A DNA stretch of 36,796 nt, from positions 1-36,796 of the forward strand of contig JAUNGU010000015.1 of the NCBI GenBank assembly GCA_030524315.1, read 5' to 3'. Shown piece after piece: positions 35,020 to 36,796 of the stretch. The stretch comes from Peptococcaceae bacterium. Lineage in GTDB: Bacteria; Bacillota; Peptococcia; Peptococcales; Peptococcaceae. The notes under the pieces are model-generated. The model ran no database searches. It worked only from the letters and a program-made list of their open reading frames with translations, and had not been told where the DNA came from. Both the position numbers and the translations under genes were made by a program. The first letter of the stretch is position 1; each line of letters begins with the position of its first letter.

Positions 35020-35846
35020 TGCCGGAGCTGCCAGAGGTCGAAACGGTCTGCGCGGGCCTGCGCCGTCATCTCCTGGGGCGACGCATCACGGGCGTTCACA
35101 TCTACAACGAGGCGGTGATTCACACTTGCCCCGGCGGCGCGGCACAGTTTGCGGCACGCATCCGGGGCAAGACCATTTGCGCCATTACGCGACGCGGCAA
35201 ATACATCCTCATTGCGCTAAGTGAGGGCTGGCTCGTCTGCCACCTGCGCATGACGGGCAAGCTCCTGGTGCGCGCAGGCGATGCGGCGCGTGGCAAGCAC
35301 GACCACGTCGTCTTTGAGCTGGACGATGGCCGAAAGCTTTTCTATGAGGATGTGCGTCGCTTTGGCGGCTTTGCCTATCACGCGAGTGATCCCCTGCAAA
35401 TGCCACCCTTGGCGGATCTTGGCCCAGAGCCGCTGAGCGCGGATTTTTCAGGCGAGGTCCTTTGGCGAAACGCTCGCGGTCGCAAGCGGCCCGTCAAGGC
35501 GCAGCTTTTGGACCAGCATGTGGTGGCAGGCATTGGCAATATTTACGCCGATGAGATTCTCTTTCGTGCCGGTATCCGCCCACGCAAAGGCGCTGATCGC
35601 CTGACCAAGGCCGAGTGTGCGCGCATCGCCCAAGCCACCAAGGTGGTTCTCGCGGAAGCTATTCAGGCAGGTGGCAGCACCATCCGCGACTATGTGGACA
35701 GCGACGCCCAGGCGGGGCACTTCCAGCTGGCGCACCAGGTCTATGGCCGCGCAGGAGCGCCTTGCCGTGTTTGCGGCAGCATCCTCAAATCGGTGCAGGT
35801 GGCGGGACGTACGAGTGTCTATTGTCCCCATTGTCAAAAAAGCTAG
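35019..35846 (+). CDS. mutM: Formamidopyrimidine-DNA glycosylase (Fpg/MutM)
   Basis: MutM removes 8-oxoguanine and formamidopyrimidines from DNA and cuts the strand by beta/delta elimination. The 275 residues begin MPELPEVETV, giving the N-terminal Pro2 nucleophile and Glu3; the beta-elimination Lys lies in RRGKYILI near residue 60. The helix-two-turn-helix region includes DQHVVAGIGNIYADEILFRAGI (split). The C-terminal zinc finger is C-x2-C-x16-C-x2-C (CRVC ... CPHC). Start overlaps the polA stop; coaE follows 9 nt later with GGAGG. The order polA-mutM-coaE is common in Firmicutes. Confidence 0.97.
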   Translation: MPELPEVETVCAGLRRHLLGRRITGVHIYNEAVIHTCPGGAAQFAARIRGKTICAITRRGKYILIALSEGWLVCHLRMTGKLLVRAGDAARGKHDHVVFELDDGRKLFYEDVRRFGGFAYHASDPLQMPPLADLGPEPLSADFSGEVLWRNARGRKRPVKAQLLDQHVVAGIGNIYADEILFRAGIRPRKGADRLTKAECARIAQATKVVLAEAIQAGGSTIRDYVDSDAQAGHFQLAHQVYGRAGAPCRVCGSILKSVQVAGRTSVYCPHCQKS

Positions 35847-35855
35847 GAGGTTACG

Positions 35856-36437
35856 ATGATCATTGGACTCACAGGTGGCATCGCCTCGGGCAAAAGCCTC
35901 GCCAGCGCTTATTTGGCCGAGCAGGGCTATGCGATTGTCGACTGCGACGTGCTGGCGCGGGAGATCATGCAGCCCGGCCAGCCGACGCTTGCGGCTGTCG
36001 CCAATCACTTTGGTCCGGAAATTCTGACCGCAGATGGCACGCTGGATCGCGGGGCCTTGGCGCAAATTATTTTTCACGATGCTGCCGCACGCCAGTGGCT
36101 GGACAGTCGCGCTCATCCGGCCATCGCTGCCCTGGCAGAGGAAAAATTTGCCGATCTCGCCAAAGACCATGCGCTGATTTTTTTTGTTGTGCCACTCCTT
36201 TTTGAAAGCGGTATGGATAAATTGTGCGACGAAACCTGGCTCGTGCACGCCGAAGACAGCGTGCGCAAAAAGCGCCTGGCGGCGCGGGATCAGATCGATG
36301 GCGACTATGCCGCCAAAAAAATCGCCTCACAAATGCCCGAGGCAGAGCGCCTGGCGCGTGCCACGCGGGTGCTTAAAAATGACGGTGAGCCAGAGGCCCT
36401 GTATGCACAAATCGACGATTTTTTAAAAAAGATGTAA
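35856..36437 (+). CDS. coaE: Dephospho-CoA kinase
   Basis: CoaE phosphorylates dephospho-CoA at the 3'-hydroxyl, the last step of coenzyme A synthesis. The 193 residues show the P-loop GLTGGIASGKS (4-14), the substrate motif DCDVLAREIMQPG (about 28-40), FVVPLLFESGMD and the lid segment RLAARDQ. The length is normal. Ribosome site TAGGAGG precedes the ATG. It ends the polA unit; the following 70 nt hold the tRNA promoter and there is no clear terminator after coaE. Confidence 0.95.
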   Translation: MIIGLTGGIASGKSLASAYLAEQGYAIVDCDVLAREIMQPGQPTLAAVANHFGPEILTADGTLDRGALAQIIFHDAAARQWLDSRAHPAIAALAEEKFADLAKDHALIFFVVPLLFESGMDKLCDETWLVHAEDSVRKKRLAARDQIDGDYAAKKIASQMPEAERLARATRVLKNDGEPEALYAQIDDFLKKM

Positions 36438-36444
36438 AAAACAG

Positions 36445-36473
36445 TTGACGAGGGCCAAGGATTTTCGTATAAT
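36445..36473 (+). promoter_or_regulatory. Strong sigma-A promoter of tRNA-Leu
   Basis: TTGACG (36445-36450), 17-nt spacer, TATAAT (36468-36473). The 5' leader can form a hairpin (CGTCGCT 36480-36486 with AGCGACG 36498-36504) just before the mature tRNA end. Confidence 0.8.
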
Positions 36474-36510
36474 AAATCTCGTCGCTGAGAGATACAAAGC
36501 GACGGACCTC

Positions 36511-36592
36511 GCGGTGGTGGCGGAATTGGCATACGCGCACGTTTGAGGGGCGTGTGAGGCAACTCGTACGGGTTCAAGTCCCGTCCACCGCA
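36511..36592 (+). tRNA. tRNA-Leu, anticodon GAG
   Basis: The cloverleaf can be folded by eye: acceptor GCGGTGG (36511-36517) with CCACCGC (36585-36591) and discriminator A; D stem GCG/CGC; anticodon stem CACGT/GCGTG with loop TTGAGGG giving anticodon GAG (36545-36547), reading CUC/CUU; a long class II variable arm; T arm ACGGG TTCAAGT CCCGT. The CCA end is not encoded, so a CCA-adding enzyme is needed. The tRNA stands alone with its own promoter and terminator. Confidence 0.95.
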
Positions 36593-36595
36593 TCA

Positions 36596-36628
36596 AGACA
36601 ATAGATCGAAGATCTGTTGTCTTTTTTT
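36596..36628 (+). terminator. Intrinsic terminator after tRNA-Leu
   Basis: AGACAATAGATC (36596-36607) pairs with GATCTGTTGTCT (36611-36622) with one G-U pair and a 3-nt loop, then a T run. It begins just 4 nt after the mature tRNA 3' end. Confidence 0.88.
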
Positions 36629-36641
36629 ATATATTGGGTTG

Positions 36642-36670
36642 TTGACAATAATATATAAAAAGGATACAAT
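36642..36670 (+). promoter_or_regulatory. Strong sigma-A promoter of tuf
   Basis: Consensus TTGACA (36642-36647), 17-nt spacer, TACAAT (36665-36670), about 75 nt before the tuf start. The leader has no obvious structure by eye. Confidence 0.75.
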
Positions 36671-36744
36671 CAAACCATTGGTAATACGATCACCACAGTT
36701 GCCAAGTGCCATCATTATCGGATAATCCAAGGAGGAAATTTATA

Positions 36745-36796
36745 ATGGCAAAAGAACAATATCAACGTACAAAACCACACGTAAACATTGGTACCA
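36745..36796 (+). CDS. tuf: Elongation factor Tu, N-terminal fragment at window edge
   Basis: Only the first 17 codons are in the window: MAKEQYQRTKPHVNIGT. This is the classic EF-Tu N-terminus leading into the G1 loop. EF-Tu carries aminoacyl-tRNA to the ribosome. The ribosome site is AAGGAGGAAA. It has its own promoter and follows a tRNA rather than fusA and the str ribosomal genes, so it may be a second, stand-alone tuf copy. The gene runs beyond the window. Confidence 0.92.
   Translation, partial: MAKEQYQRTKPHVNIGT

Overview
The window reads as chromosomal DNA of a fairly G+C-rich member of the Bacillota (Firmicutes), probably in the Clostridia/Negativicutes part of the phylum; genus cannot be fixed from sequence alone. 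The reasons are strong purine-rich Shine-Dalgarno sites (AGGAGG), sigma-A-type promoters (TTGACA/TATAAT), intrinsic hairpin+T-tract terminators after almost every unit, a perfect CIRCE operator before groESL, an aspartokinase with an internal beta-subunit start, a YhgE/Pip membrane protein and a UPF0735-type ACT protein leading hom-thrB-lysC. Almost every gene is on the + strand; the only clear - strand gene is a 5-formyltetrahydrofolate cyclo-ligase at 26304-26876. I see no insertion sequence, integrase, prophage or CRISPR array; this is mainly a housekeeping and amino-acid biosynthesis region.

Layout. 1-782: 3' part of cydB (cytochrome bd oxidase subunit II) and its terminator. 852-9436: eight closely packed genes, likely one transcript: cydD, cydC (thiol-reductant ABC exporter for bd oxidase assembly), pgeF, trmK, a Nif3-like protein, and an SsuA/NMT1-type ABC importer (lipoprotein, ATPase, permease). 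9622-13068: a lipoprotein of unknown function with DxNGDG-type repeats, an OmpR-family response regulator and its membrane histidine kinase. 13370-18305: ilvB1-ilvN-ilvC-ilvB2 for branched-chain amino acids, behind a promoter with two striking inverted repeats upstream. 18491-22460: ACT regulator-like protein, hom, thrB, lysC (threonine/lysine/methionine branch). 22629-25248: a YhgE/Pip membrane protein and a small three-helix membrane protein. 25473-26207: a solitary, A+T-richer XRE-type regulator facing the cyclo-ligase gene across a perfect 22-bp inverted repeat. 27014-29071: CIRCE, groES, groEL. 29104-31984: Mrp/Nbp35-type Fe-S carrier and asnB, separately terminated. 32129-36437: GIY-YIG protein, polA, mutM, coaE with minimal overlaps. 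36511-36592: tRNA-Leu(GAG). 36745-end: start of tuf.

The parts most worth a second look are (i) the second acetolactate synthase large subunit, which has lost several residues that define acetohydroxyacid synthase substrate handling while keeping the ThDP core; (ii) an apparently selected internal ribosome site in lysC; (iii) the lipoprotein/two-component cassette of unknown signal; and (iv) the inverted repeats upstream of ilvB1. I did not find evidence for a wholly new defence or mobile system; gene-function statements rest on motif recognition by reading, without database searches.
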